From contig CP138906.1 of NCBI GenBank assembly GCA_033977085.1, forward strand, positions 2,604,001 to 2,668,000: a stretch of 64,000 nt of DNA. The letters are read 5' to 3'. A program made the translations under genes and the position numbers. The DNA is from Apirhabdus apintestini. Lineage in GTDB: Bacteria; Pseudomonadota; Gammaproteobacteria; Enterobacterales; Enterobacteriaceae. Below, piece by piece: positions 1 through 10,998 of the stretch. The notes under the pieces are model-generated. The model saw nothing but the letters and a program-made list of their open reading frames with translations. It was not told where the DNA came from and did not search any database. Each line of letters starts with the position of its first letter. Within the stretch, counting starts at the first letter, position 1.

Positions 1-704
1 GTCTCCAAATGGTCCATCTTATTTAAACTAAAAAAATCAACAAAATCCATTGTATTATTGAAATAAATATCAAATATTTCTTTTATCTTTATGCTCATGA
101 CGCACCACTGTTTATATCATTTTCATATAGATATCATATCGTATCTGCTGTGGAAAGACACTCTGGTGCTGAGGTGCTGAGGTGCTGAGGTGCTGAGGTG
201 CTGAGGTGCTGAGGTGTGTTATACATACAAAAACCGCCTCGTTACATTGTGAGTTTAAACTGAAAACCATAAGGATTTCAATAAACTACATAGTAAGCGA
301 AGCGGCATTGTAAGTGCATTAAAGCCTGTAGAGGCCGTTTACTGACCGGAGATTCTCACTAGTCACGGCATGCAAGTAGTGTATGCCTAAAAAAACACAT
401 GTAAAGCCCTTGAAGCTTTGTAATCTCCGGTTAGACAAAATCATAATGAAGAAAGAAAATCCATTGGGGGTATCATCAAAGATGAAACATGATATTTATA
501 TTATTAATCAAATGAATATGATACAGGTATTGTTCCTATTATCTCACCTAGTTTAACGTCTTCTTAGTTCTACTCAAACATCCTCTAAGTTCTTATAATC
601 CGCGGTGTTACGGCCCTTACTGTCTCTGTTTGTCTACTCACGTTCACAGAAATCTGCGGTAAGTTGGGCGCATGTCGTGTTATCTCCAGAAGAGATGCCT
701 CCAA
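1..704. other. Accessory intergenic region without a recognised gene
   Basis: Mostly AT-rich sequence with the 8-bp array at 165-216. A 10-bp inverted repeat is present (ACCGGAGATT at about 346-355 and AATCTCCGGT at about 422-431). A short element near 460-475 contains TTGGGGGTATC, a string often seen near attachment sites of P4-type islands; that reading is speculative. No convincing coding sequence was found. Confidence 0.5.
165..216. repeat. 8-bp tandem repeat, GGTGCTGA x 6.5
   Basis: Six perfect copies of GGTGCTGA run from 165 to 212, followed by a half copy (GGTG). The array lies in non-coding DNA with no recognisable gene on either side. An 8-bp unit would shift any reading frame if the copy number changed, but no ORF that uses it was seen. 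Confidence 0.95.
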
Positions 705-813
705 ATGAAGCTCAATGCCAGACAGGTAGATGCTGCTAAACCCAGAGAGAAAGCCTATAAGCGGGCAGATGGTGCTGGTTTGTATCTTGAGGTTGGACTG
801 ACCCCACCCCGGT
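705..813 (+). pseudogene. Truncated P4-type tyrosine integrase (N-terminal stub)
   Basis: The ATG at 705 opens a frame beginning MKLNARQVDAAKPREK and continuing to a GLYLEV motif near codon 30. This is the N-terminal signature of P4-like/IntS-like tyrosine recombinases, whose usual length is about 400 residues. After the GLYLEV motif the sequence switches to unrelated DNA at about 795, where a 16-bp element begins that is repeated 40 bp later, and the frame stops near 813. The catalytic domain is absent, so the stub cannot be functional. It marks a former integrative element at this edge of the region. Confidence 0.75.
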
Positions 814-848
814 AGACGATCCTGATGTATAGTTGGACTGACCCCACC
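793..848. repeat. 16-bp direct repeat pair beside the integrase stub
   Basis: TTGGACTGACCCCACC occurs at 793-808 and again at 833-848, 40 bp apart in the same orientation. The first copy starts exactly where integrase homology ends. The pair may be the scar of an IS end or of a nested insertion; no transposase is present. Confidence 0.6.
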
Positions 849-1017
849 AGAAGCAAGGCCAGGGAGCACAGCAGGGACGCGCAGATATATAATTATTCAA
901 TAAATCAATAGATTATTATTACCAGTGCCTGGCGGCGCCCTTTCACTGTGATCTCGATCATAAATGTTCGCTGGCGTTTTTCGTAATATATAATTTTATA
1001 TAACGAAAAAATAATGC

Positions 1018-3189
1018 ATGAAAACTGAAATAACTCTCGCTGCGCTTCTGCCTGCGTTGGCGTCTTTGGCTCCTCTTCACACGTATGCTGCATCCAGCTC
1101 CACTCCTGAAGATGTTATGGTTGTCACTGGCAATGGTGCTGCCGATACGGCCGATTACGCTGCCGGATCGGGGTTTAAAACGAATGATATTGATATTGGC
1201 CCGCTGGGGACTAAATCCTGGGTTGATACGCCTTATTCTTCCACTACAGTCACCAAAGAGATGATTAATAATCAGCAGCTGCAAAGTGTCAGTGAGATGA
1301 TGAAATATTCTCCGAGCACGCAAATGCAGGCACGCGGTGGTATGGACGTTGGTCGTCCACAAAGCCGCGGTATGCAGGGCAGCGTAGTTGCTAATAGCCG
1401 CCTTGACGGATTGAATGTGGTATCTACTACCGCGTTTCCGGTTGAAATGCTGGAACGTATGGATGTGCTCAATAGTTTGACCGGTGCGCTGTACGGCCCG
1501 GCGAGCCCTGCAGGGCAATTTAACTTTACGGCTAAACGCCCAACTGAAGAGACGCTGCGTAAGGTCACTATCGGTTACCAGGGCCGTAGTGCGTTCACCG
1601 GCCACGCCGATCTGGGCGGCCATTTTGATGAAGAAAAACGGTTTGGTTATCGCGTCAACCTATTGGATCAGGAAGGCGAAGGCAACGTTGATGATAGCAC
1701 TCTGCGCCGCAAACTGGTTTCCGTGGCGCTCGACTGGAACATTCAGTCAGGTACACAATTACAGCTGGATGCCAGTCACTATGAATTTATTCAAAAAGGG
1801 TATGTGGGCAGCTTCAGCTATGGCCCGGGCGTTAAATTACCTTCCGCACCCAACTCAAAAGACAAAAATCTCGCGCTGAGTACGGCGGGCAACGACTTAA
1901 CCACTGATACTATTAGCACCCGCCTCGTTCACTATTTCAACGATGACTGGTCAATGAATGCGGGCGTAGGCTGGCAGCAGGCAGACCGCGCAATGCGCAG
2001 CGTTTCCAGCAAAATTCTTAACGCTCAGGGGGATATCTCCCGCTCGATGAAAGACTCTACCGCCGCCGGGCGCTTCCGTGTGCTAAGCAACACTGCCGGG
2101 CTGAATGGCCATGTCGACACCGGATCTGTCGGCCACGATCTTTCGCTTTCCACCACCGGCTATGTCTGGTCGCTGTACAGTGCGAAGGGAGCGGGTTCCA
2201 GCTACAGCTGGGGCAACACCAATATGAATAACCCTGATAGGATGGAAGAACTGGGCGACGGTAAAATTCGCACCGGCGGCCCGCGCTATCGTTCCGGCGT
2301 TAACACTCAGCAGAGCATTACGCTCGGCGATACGGTGACGTTTACGCCGCAGTGGTCAGCGATGTTTTATCTGAGCCAGAGTTGGTTGCAGGCCAAAAAC
2401 TACGACAAGCACGGCAAGGAAACCGGTCAGGTAGATGAAGATGGCCTGAGCCCGAACGCGGCGTTGATGTATAAAATTACGCCAAACACCATGGCTTATG
2501 TTAGCTACGCCGATTCGCTGGAGCAGGGCGGTACCGCGCCCACGGATGATAGCGTGAAAAATGCGGGCCAGACGCTCGATCCGTATCGCAGCAAACAGTA
2601 TGAAGTGGGGGTGAAATCGGATGTTACGGGGCTGAATCTGGGGGCGGCGCTATTCCGCCTGGAGCGCCCGTTTGCCTATCTCGACGCGGATAATGTCTAT
2701 AAAGAGCAGGGCAATCAGGTCAATAACGGCCTGGAACTGACCGCTTCCGGCAACGTATGGCAGGGGCTGAGCGTTTACAGCGGCATCACTTTCCTCGATC
2801 CGAAACTGAAAGATACTGCAAGTTCTAACACCCGGAACAAACAAGTGGTCGGGGTGCCAAAAGTACAGGCTAACCTGCTTGCAGAATATAGCTTGCCGTC
2901 GATGCCGCAGTGGGTTTATAGCACTAACGTACATTACACCGGCAAACGCGCGGCGAACGATACCAATACATCTTACGCCAGCAGCTATGTTACCTGGGAT
3001 CTGGGTACGCGCTATACCACGAAGGTGAGCAATGTGCCGACGACCTTCCGCGTAGTGGTAAACAACGTGTTTGATAAACACTATTGGGCATCTATCTTCC
3101 CGTCGGGTACCGATGGCGATAATGGATCTCCAAGCGCGTTTATTGGCGGCGGCCGTGAAGTACGCGCGTCCGTTACATTCGATTTCTAA
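1018..3189 (+). CDS. TonB-dependent siderophore-type outer-membrane receptor
   Basis: The 723-residue product has an N-terminal signal peptide (about residues 1-24, ending in TYA), then a TonB-box-like stretch (EDVMVVTG, about residues 31-38), a plug domain up to about residue 180, and a C-terminal beta-barrel ending in phenylalanine (VTFDF). These are the hallmarks of TonB-dependent receptors that import ferric siderophores or related chelates. It is followed within 10 bp by a periplasmic binding protein and then by a FecCD permease and an ATPase, so the four genes form one uptake operon. The ligand cannot be assigned. The start at 1018 fits the signal peptide, though no strong Shine-Dalgarno sequence is visible. 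The frame is intact, unlike the next two genes. The AT-rich stretch upstream (880-1010) is where a Fur site would be expected, but I see no clear match. Confidence 0.9.
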   Translation: MKTEITLAALLPALASLAPLHTYAASSSTPEDVMVVTGNGAADTADYAAGSGFKTNDIDIGPLGTKSWVDTPYSSTTVTKEMINNQQLQSVSEMMKYSPSTQMQARGGMDVGRPQSRGMQGSVVANSRLDGLNVVSTTAFPVEMLERMDVLNSLTGALYGPASPAGQFNFTAKRPTEETLRKVTIGYQGRSAFTGHADLGGHFDEEKRFGYRVNLLDQEGEGNVDDSTLRRKLVSVALDWNIQSGTQLQLDASHYEFIQKGYVGSFSYGPGVKLPSAPNSKDKNLALSTAGNDLTTDTISTRLVHYFNDDWSMNAGVGWQQADRAMRSVSSKILNAQGDISRSMKDSTAAGRFRVLSNTAGLNGHVDTGSVGHDLSLSTTGYVWSLYSAKGAGSSYSWGNTNMNNPDRMEELGDGKIRTGGPRYRSGVNTQQSITLGDTVTFTPQWSAMFYLSQSWLQAKNYDKHGKETGQVDEDGLSPNAALMYKITPNTMAYVSYADSLEQGGTAPTDDSVKNAGQTLDPYRSKQYEVGVKSDVTGLNLGAALFRLERPFAYLDADNVYKEQGNQVNNGLELTASGNVWQGLSVYSGITFLDPKLKDTASSNTRNKQVVGVPKVQANLLAEYSLPSMPQWVYSTNVHYTGKRAANDTNTSYASSYVTWDLGTRYTTKVSNVPTTFRVVVNNVFDKHYWASIFPSGTDGDNGSPSAFIGGGREVRASVTFDF

Positions 3190-3198
3190 AGATAGCTG

Positions 3199-4186
3199 AT
3201 GAAACTTTCTCGCTTAATCCCCGTGCTGGCGATGTTTCTGGCTGCCAGCCTGCACGCAGAAAATACGCACAAGGAGGTGCGTATTGCCTCGCCGTGGCCC
3301 GCGCAGAATACCATCATCGCCATGCTCGGCTATGGTGATAACATTGTTGGTACGTCGATGATCGCCAAAAAATCCCTCTGTTTCGCCAGAGTCTGCCGCG
3401 CATTGAAAATGTACCGGCGGTGAGCGTGAACAGCGGGCACGAAATCAACCCGGAGCAGATAATCGCCCTGGGCGTCGATATGCTGTTTGTGCCGCATAGC
3501 ACGGTGGTGCCGCAGCAGGAATTGCTGAAACAGGCGGGCGTGCAGGTACTGGCGTTTGAGGCAAACTCCATGTCGGCGCTGACTCACCGTGTGCAGCAGA
3601 CGGCGAAAGCGCTTGGGCCGGATGCGCAGCAAAAGGCGCGGGCTTATCAGCGCTACTTTGACCGCAATGTTGCGCTGGTGGCCGGGCACTTGAAGGGGCT
3701 TCCTATAGCGCAGCGCGTGTTGCTCTATCACAGTATGGGAACCCCTTGACCACTACGGGCAGGCCGTCGCTTAATCAGGACTGGATCGATCTCGCAGGTG
3801 GTAAAAACATTGCCGAAAACTGGTTTGACAGCGGTAAGCAAAATCATTCGGGCGAAGTGGCGCTGGAGAAAATTGTCACCGCTAACCCGGCGGTGATTGT
3901 GGCGATGAACAAACGCGATGCCGATGACATTCTGAGTTCTCCCCAGTGGGCCGGCGTTGACGCGGTGATCCATCATCGCGTGTACGTTAATCCGAAGGGA
4001 ATGTTCTGGTGGTGTCGCGAGACCAGTGAAGAGGCGCTGCAATTCCTGTGGCTGGCGAAAACGCTCTATCCCGAACGCTTTACGGACGTTGATATGCGCA
4101 AAGAGACGCGTGATTTTTATCAGCAATTTTTTGGGTTGGCGCTAAGCGAGGCGCAGGTAAGCGACGTGCTTCACCCGCCGCGCTGA
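3199..4186 (+). CDS. ABC transporter periplasmic binding protein, iron-chelate type (frame broken twice)
   Basis: Three overlapping reading frames join into one protein of about 329 residues: a signal peptide (MKLSRLIPVLAMFLAASLHA), then a BtuF/FecB-type helical-backbone binding-protein fold (for example VPAVSVNSGHEINPEQI, then NQDWIDLAGGKN). It would carry the ligand from the outer-membrane receptor to the permease. The first break lies in the A run at 3367-3372 and the second in the C run at 3742-3745. Adding one base to each run restores a continuous frame. This is either a pseudogene or a sequencing artefact, and the same question applies across the window. The neighbours (receptor 10 bp upstream, permease 18 bp downstream) support the role. 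Confidence 0.8.
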
Positions 4187-4204
4187 GATAGGGTAAGGAA
4201 AACG

Positions 4205-5262
4205 ATGTCTGTTGTGGAAAAACCTCTATCGGTTGAGTATCGCTATCGGCAGGTGCTTCGCCAGCGTCTGGCGGTTCTGGCGTTTATTTTTTTCGCTATC
4301 ATCGCCTCGCTGATACTTGATTTTACCCTTGGCCCGTCGTCGCTATCACTTCACTCGCTTATGCAAACGCTGGTGCATCCCGCAGATGCGGCTACGGGAA
4401 TACGGGTTATCGTCTGGGATATTCGTCTGCCTTACGCATTATTGGCGCTGTTAGTGGGTATGGCATTGGGGCTGGCAGGCGCAGAGATGCAAACCATCTT
4501 AAATAACTCACTTGCAAGCCCGTTTACGCTTGGCGTGTCGGCGGCGGCGGCCTTTGGCGCCGCACTGGCTATTGTGCTGGATATTGGCGTTCCTGGCGTG
4601 CCGGAAAGTTGGTTTATTCCGGCAAATGCTTTTCTGTTTGCACTGCTTTCTGCGCTGTTACTCGATAGCCTGACTCGCTGGACGTGCGTGCCGACCTCCG
4701 GTGTGGTGCTGTTTGGTATCGCGCTGGTTTTCACCTTCAATGCGCTGGTTTCCATCATGCAGTTTGTCGCAGATGAAGATACGCTGCAGGGGTTGGTGTT
4801 TTGGACCATGGGAAGTTTAGCCCGCGCATCGTGGGAAAAACTCGCGGTGCTAAGCGCTGCGCTGGCGGTGATATTTCCATGGTCGTTACGAAGCGCCTGG
4901 CAGTTAACGGCGCTGCGGCTTGGCGAAGAGCGCGCGTTAAGTTTTGGTATTGATGTTCGTCGCTTACGTCTGGGAGCGCTACTGCGTATCAGCCTGCTGG
5001 CGGCGATCTCGGTGGCGTTTGTCGGGCCAATTGGTTTTATCGGGCTTGTTGCTCCGCATATTTCGCGTCTGTTGTTAGGAGAAGATCACCGTTTTTATCT
5101 GCCGGGAAGCGTGCTCATAGGGGGCTGGTGCTGTCGCTGGCGTCGATTGCCTCGAAGAATATTATTCCCGGAGTGATCTTGCCAGTAGGTATTGTCACCT
5201 CACTGGTTGGCGTACCGTTCTTTTTAAGTATTATCATGCGCCATCGGGGGAATATGTCATGA
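4205..5262 (+). CDS. FecCD-family iron-chelate ABC permease (frame broken near the 3' end)
   Basis: A multi-pass membrane protein of the BtuC/FecCD family, about 352 residues after correction. Family motifs include WDIRLPYALLALLVGMALGL near residue 70, FTLGVSAAAAFGA, the GFIGLVAPHISRLLLGEDHR motif contacting the ATPase, and a C-terminal IIPGVILPVGIVTSLVGVP segment. The last segment lies in another frame because the G run at 5120-5124 is one base short. With that base restored the gene stops at 5262 and overlaps the ATPase start (ATGA), as expected for translational coupling. A single permease gene suggests a homodimer. Confidence 0.85.
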
Positions 5263-6020
5263 GCGGCCTGACGATTAACGACCTGAATGCCGGTTATGCT
5301 AAAAGGCAAGTTATTGAGAATTTTATTTTTTCTAATCTTCCGTGCGGCGACGTTACAGTGTTGCTGGGGCCCAATGGTTGTGGCAAATCGACGCTTCTGC
5401 GCGCGCTGGCTGGCCTTAATCACGCAAGTGGCGAGGCCTGGTTAAATGGTGTCGATTTATTAGCGCTGCCATTCGCCCGCCGGGCTGAAAAAGTTGTGTT
5501 TATGCCGCAATCACTGCCACAGGGCGTGCATTTGCAGGTACTGGAGTCGGTGATTGTTGCTCAACGTGCATCAGATGGGGAGCAGGCTCCTGAGCGGGCT
5601 ATAGCCTTGCTTGAAGAATTGGGCATCGCTCATTTGGCGATGAGCTATCTTGATAGGCTCTCCGGTGGGCAAAAGCAGCTGGTGGGGCTTGCGCAGTCGC
5701 TAATCCGTCGACCTGAATTATTGCTTCTTGATGAACCGATCAGCGCCCTCGATCTTAACTATCAGTTTCACGTAATGGATGTCATTTCGCGCGAGACGCA
5801 GCATCGCAATATGGTAACGCTGGTGGTGGTGCATGATATCAATATTGCGCTGCGGCATGCGGCCCAGGCATTGATGCTGAAAGCGGGAAAACTGATCGCC
5901 AGCGGTAAACCGGAAACCATTATTAATGCTGAAAGTCTGGCAGAAGTATACGGTGTACGCGGGCGTATCGAGCGGTGTTCGCAGGGAAAAGCCCAGGTGA
6001 TTTTGGATGGTGTGATTTAG
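5259..6020 (+). CDS. ABC transporter ATPase of the iron-chelate uptake operon
   Basis: The 253-residue protein has Walker A (GPNGCGKST, about residue 36), a Q-loop region, the ABC signature (LSGGQKQ, about residue 132), Walker B (LLLLDEPISALD) and an H-loop histidine (VVVHD). It belongs to the FepC/FecE/BtuD group that powers siderophore, haem or cobalamin import. The start overlaps the permease stop. It is the last gene of the operon; an IS21-family element lies 130 bp downstream. The frame is intact. Confidence 0.9.
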   Translation: MSGLTINDLNAGYAKRQVIENFIFSNLPCGDVTVLLGPNGCGKSTLLRALAGLNHASGEAWLNGVDLLALPFARRAEKVVFMPQSLPQGVHLQVLESVIVAQRASDGEQAPERAIALLEELGIAHLAMSYLDRLSGGQKQLVGLAQSLIRRPELLLLDEPISALDLNYQFHVMDVISRETQHRNMVTLVVVHDINIALRHAAQALMLKAGKLIASGKPETIINAESLAEVYGVRGRIERCSQGKAQVILDGVI

Positions 6021-6236
6021 CCCCTCTGTTCATTATTTCAGTGCAGACAATGGCGTCACTTCCTGGCCGTACTTGTACTGCAGGCGACACGATGGCATCC
6101 ATACCAGATACAGTTCAGGAACAGGTGCCGTATTTGACCGTGACAAATATTGTTACCAACGGTGCAAAACTGATCCACCCCAGCGGTTGAAAACTGATCC
6201 AGGGGTTAATCTGCTCCTCTGAATACAGGGGAGCTT

Positions 6237-7253
<1,017 letters not shown>

Positions 7254-7257
<4 letters not shown>

Positions 7258-8035
7258 TGGTCGAACTACAACATCAACGGCTGATGGTGCTTGCTGAACA
7301 GCCCAGCTGGACAGCCTTATCGGCGCGGCGCCGGCACTGTCGCAACAGGCAGTGGATCAGGAATGGAGCTATATGGACTTCCTGGAGCACCTGCTACATG
7401 AGGAGAAACTGGCCCGGCATCAGCGTAAACAGGCGATGTACACGCGGATGGCAGCCTTCCCGGCGGTGAAGACGTTCGAGGAATACGACTTCACCTTCGC
7501 CACCGGCGCACCTCAGAAGCAAATCCAGTCGCTGCGTTCCCTGAGCTTCATCGAACGTAACGAAAACATCGTGTTGCTGGGCCCCTCGGGCGTGGGGAAA
7601 ACACATCTGGCGATAGCCATGGGCTACGAGGCAGTACGGGCGGGCATCAAGGTTCGCTTCACAACAGCAGCGGACCTGCTGTTACAGCTGTCGACTTCCC
7701 AGCGTCAGGGGCGTTACAAAACGACACTCAATCGCGGTGTCATGGCCCCCAAACTGCTCATCATCGACGAAATAGGCTATCTGCCGTTCAGCCAGGAAGA
7801 GGCAAAGCTGTTCTTCCAGGTCATTGCCAAACGTTACGAAAAGAGCGCGATGATCCTGACCTCTAACCTGCCGTTCGGGCAGTGGGACCAGACGTTCGCG
7901 GGTGATGCAGCCCTGACATCGGCAATGCTGGACCGGATCTTACATCACTCACACGTAGTCCAGATAAAAGGAGAGAGCTATCGACTGAAGCAGAAACGAA
8001 AGGCCGGGGTTATAGCGGAAGCTAATCCTGAGTAA
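7254..8035 (+). CDS. istB: IS21-family helper ATPase IstB (frame break near the start)
   Basis: A DnaC-like AAA+ ATPase that assists IstA in target selection. Walker A (GPSGVGKTH) and Walker B (LLIIDEIGYLP) are intact. The annotated N-terminus begins MMVELQHQRLMVLAEQ. A one-base loss in a C run at about 7304 disconnects the first 17 codons from the rest, which is open from about 7305 to 8035. The corrected length of 260 residues matches IS100 IstB. Copy 2 has the same break. Confidence 0.85.
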
Positions 8036-8103
8036 GCAAGGTGGATCAATATTAGACCGTTGGTGGTGACGGTAAGTGGATCACTTTTTACCCGTTGTTG
8101 ACA

Positions 8104-8707
8104 AATATCCTCATGCCAGGAAAACGTGCGGACCAATTAACCGTGGTTCTTACCAGAAAGTGAGTGATATTGTTCTTAACCGATAGCGGCAGTAATGGGG
8201 CGGAGAGCCGAGAATACTTGCGCGTTCCGTGGGGAATGGCAACTTGATGGAAGGCTCATTGAATTGTATGAAAAACAAAGCGGAGTATTTATAAGGATAA
8301 AACAAGAAATATGTATTTTTATCAATGGCTATATGTTTGTGTTATATTCCTATGCGCGATACTAAAATGTAATATTTCCCCAATAATTCATAATGTTTAA
8401 TATAAATATTCCTACCTTATTTCATTTATAAAGGTCTGCAAAACTGCCCTTGATCCCGCCGTTATGATTGATGAGAAGGAAGGTATTAACCATAACGGCC
8501 CGTAGCTATATAGCTTGACAGATACTAAGAACGTGAAGCCTATGGAGACGTCACGTCTTTAAATACTTCCTACAGCAGGCTAACGAAACATATAGGTAGT
8601 GGCAAGGTCATATTGGCTATTACTGACGCGGGCGAAGAGGGCGCCTGGCCGTCACGGGGTTATCTTTGCAGCCAAATCATTTCAACGATGCAATTGAGGG
8701 AGCAAGT
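8104..8707. other. Intergenic region between the IS and arsB
   Basis: About 600 bp without a convincing gene. The part next to the IS (8104-8162) could be the tail of a short reading frame interrupted by the insertion (see findings). No arsR-like helix-turn-helix gene was found upstream of arsB, in contrast to the usual arsRBC order. A weak AGGGAGCAAG Shine-Dalgarno-like sequence precedes the arsB ATG. Confidence 0.5.
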
Positions 8708-9995
8708 ATGTTACTGGCGGGCGCTATTTTTATCCTGACCCTGTTACTGGTTATCTGGCAGCCGAAGGGATTAGGGATTGGCTGGAGCGCTTCATTAGGC
8801 GCGGGGCTGGCGTTAGCGTGCGGCGTGGTAGACGCGGCGGATATTCCCGCGGTGTGGCATATCATCTGGAACGCCACTGCGACATTTATCGCCATCATTA
8901 TTATTAGCCTGCTGCTTGATGAATCGGGTTTTTCGAGTGGGCGGCGCTGCACGTATCCCGCTGGGGCAACGGACGCGGGCGCCTGTTATTCACGTGGATT
9001 GTGCTGCTCGGGGCGGCGGTATCGGCGCTATTTGCCAATGACGGTGCGGCATTGATTTTGACGCCCATCGTGATGGCTATGCTAACGGCTTTGGGCTTTA
9101 ACCCGCGCACTACGCTGGCGTTCGTTATGGCGGCCGGTTTTATTGCCGATTCCGCCAGCCTGCCGCTTATCGTGTCAAATTTGGTGAATATTGTATCGGC
9201 GGACTTTTTTCATCTGGGATTCACAGAATATGCGTCGGTTATGGTGCCCGTTGATATTGCCGCTATTCTGGCCACTCTTGCGATGCTGCACGCATTTTTT
9301 CGTAAAGATATCCCGGCTGCCTATGATTTGGCGCTGCTAAAAGCGCCTGCGAAAGCGATTAAGGACCCGGCGACGTTTATCACTGGCTGGGTGGTTTTGG
9401 TGCTATTGCTGGTGGGCTTTTTTGTACTGGAGCCTCACGGTGTACCGGTTAGCGCTATTTCGGCGGCCGGAGCCGCCATTTTACTCGCTGTCGCCAGGCG
9501 CGGCCGCATCATTAACACCGGGAGCGTACTGCGCGGCGCGCCCGGCAGATTGTCATTTTTTCGCTGGGTATGTATCTGGTGGTTTACGGGTTGCGCAATG
9601 CCGGGTTAACCGGCTTTCTGTCGAATGTCATGGATACGCTAGCGAACCACGGGCTATGGGCGGCCACGCTGGGCACCGGATTTTTAACCGCGATTATGTC
9701 GGCGATAATGAACAACCTGCCAGGCGTGCTGGTGGGAGCCTTATCGATTGACGGCAGTAGCGCTACGGGCGTTGTTAAAAGTGCGATGATCTACTCTAAT
9801 GTCATCGGCTGCGATTTAGGGCCAAAAATGACGCCGATAGGCAGTCTGGCAACGCTACTCTGGCTGCATGTTCTCGCCCGTAAAAACATGACTATCGGCT
9901 GGGGATATTACTTCCGCACTGGGGTTATCATGACGCTGCCCGTGCTGTTCTTCACGCTGGCAGCGCTTGCGCTGCGCCTCTCTTTCGCCGGGTAA
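8708..9995 (+). CDS. arsB: Arsenite efflux membrane protein ArsB (two frame breaks)
   Basis: The reconstructed 429-residue protein follows E. coli ArsB along its whole length. It starts MLLAGAIFILTLLLVIWQPK, continues with FANDGAALILTPIVMAML and MAAGFIADSASLPLIVSNLV, and ends near LARKNMTIGWGYYFRTG. It is a 12-helix pump that expels arsenite or antimonite, alone or with ArsA. One break is a T run one base short at 8929-8933. The other, near 9543, lacks the T of a Trp codon (APWQIVIF) and is not in a homopolymer. Adding two bases gives exactly 429 codons plus stop. No arsR, arsC, arsD or arsA gene is adjacent, so this is an isolated gene, possibly on its way to loss. Confidence 0.85.
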
Positions 9996-10690
9996 TGATG
10001 CTAAATCTGGCCGTCGTGAAAAATGGCGAAATGTTTCCGCCTGCGCGTGCAGGCGAAGCGCTTCAGACTATGCATTGGACCAGGCAGCGTATTGCGCTGA
10101 ACAATATGGATTAGCCGGTAGGCGGGTATAGCCGGCTCGGTAATATAAAGTAAAAGCCAGCGTTACAGGCCTTCATTCAGTGCGATGAGTCGATGCTGCT
10201 AATGATTTAACCAAGGAGAAAATGCCAGGCTATTAAGCGTACAGTAACGATGATTAATAGAGTAATTCCCGTTTCTTAATGCGCGGGGTATTTCTCTCAC
10301 TGCCGGAAAGTTTATTCGAATGGCTAATAATGTTTTAGGGAGAGATGGATATGATGAGGGCGATGCATTATTATCCGGGGATTCTTTTTGCGTAATTAAT
10401 AACCGATATAATTAGCGCAATATTAATGTTGTTATTTACATCAATAATAAGCTATCGCCGTTAGTTCCAGGACATGCACGCGAAGAAATAACGTCTGGCG
10501 TTAATAGTGATGTCGCGCAGGTTTTTTATTTAACTTCCTTGAGGTAAGTCGCATTTTATAAAGCTGGTGCTTTCAAATAGGCGGCGGAAAAATAGAAATG
10601 ACGACTGAGGGTTTTAAAAGGGCAGGCCCGCGCCGATAAATTTCTAAAAACCTCCCTGTCTTAGTCTTCCCTATTTATTGACGATCAATA
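9996..10690. other. Intergenic region after arsB
   Basis: About 700 bp with no convincing gene on either strand. arsC, which usually follows arsB, is absent. Composition becomes AT-rich from about 10240. The segment contains stop codons in all frames. Confidence 0.5.
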
Positions 10691-10998
10691 TTATTTATAC
10701 TGGACGATAACAACGCCTAATTTATGGGTATTATCCAGCCATTCAACTTCCGTTGTGCCTTTGTTATCTGGAAGCAGTCCGCTATTGGTGCGCGTTAACG
10801 CCAGCGTGGTGCTTTGAACCTTGCCATCGGTGTAACACGTGGAGTGAATTTGAGTGTGACGTTGCTGCATATTACAGGACTCATTATACAGTTCGCCCTG
10901 GAATTGTATGGTACCCCGGGTAATTCAGCGTAAGCGTTCATCATCCCTGATATCAACACACCTGTCGCAGCAAGGAGTAACTGGGCGGGCGTTTTCAT
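10691..10998 (-). CDS. Small fimbrial-like secreted protein (one frame break)
   Basis: Read on the minus strand, an ATG at 10998 opens a signal peptide (MKTPAQLLLAATGVLISG, ending near NAYA). After one base is restored to the four-base run at 10914-10917, the frame continues GTIQFQGELYNESCNMQQ and ends KLGVVIVQYK. GTIQFQG followed by a cysteine is the N-terminal pattern of type-1-like fimbrial subunits. The total of about 102 residues is short for a pilin (usually 150-180). No chaperone or usher gene is nearby. It may be a relic or a small stand-alone fimbrial-like protein. Confidence 0.6.

Noticed and set aside
880..1017. Fur box upstream of the TonB receptor
   Set aside because: AT-rich stretches are present, but none matches the 19-bp GATAATGATAATCATTATC consensus well enough to call.
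2650..3081. 143-codon minus-strand ORF opposite the TonB receptor
   Set aside because: It is antisense to a well-supported gene and has no recognisable domain.
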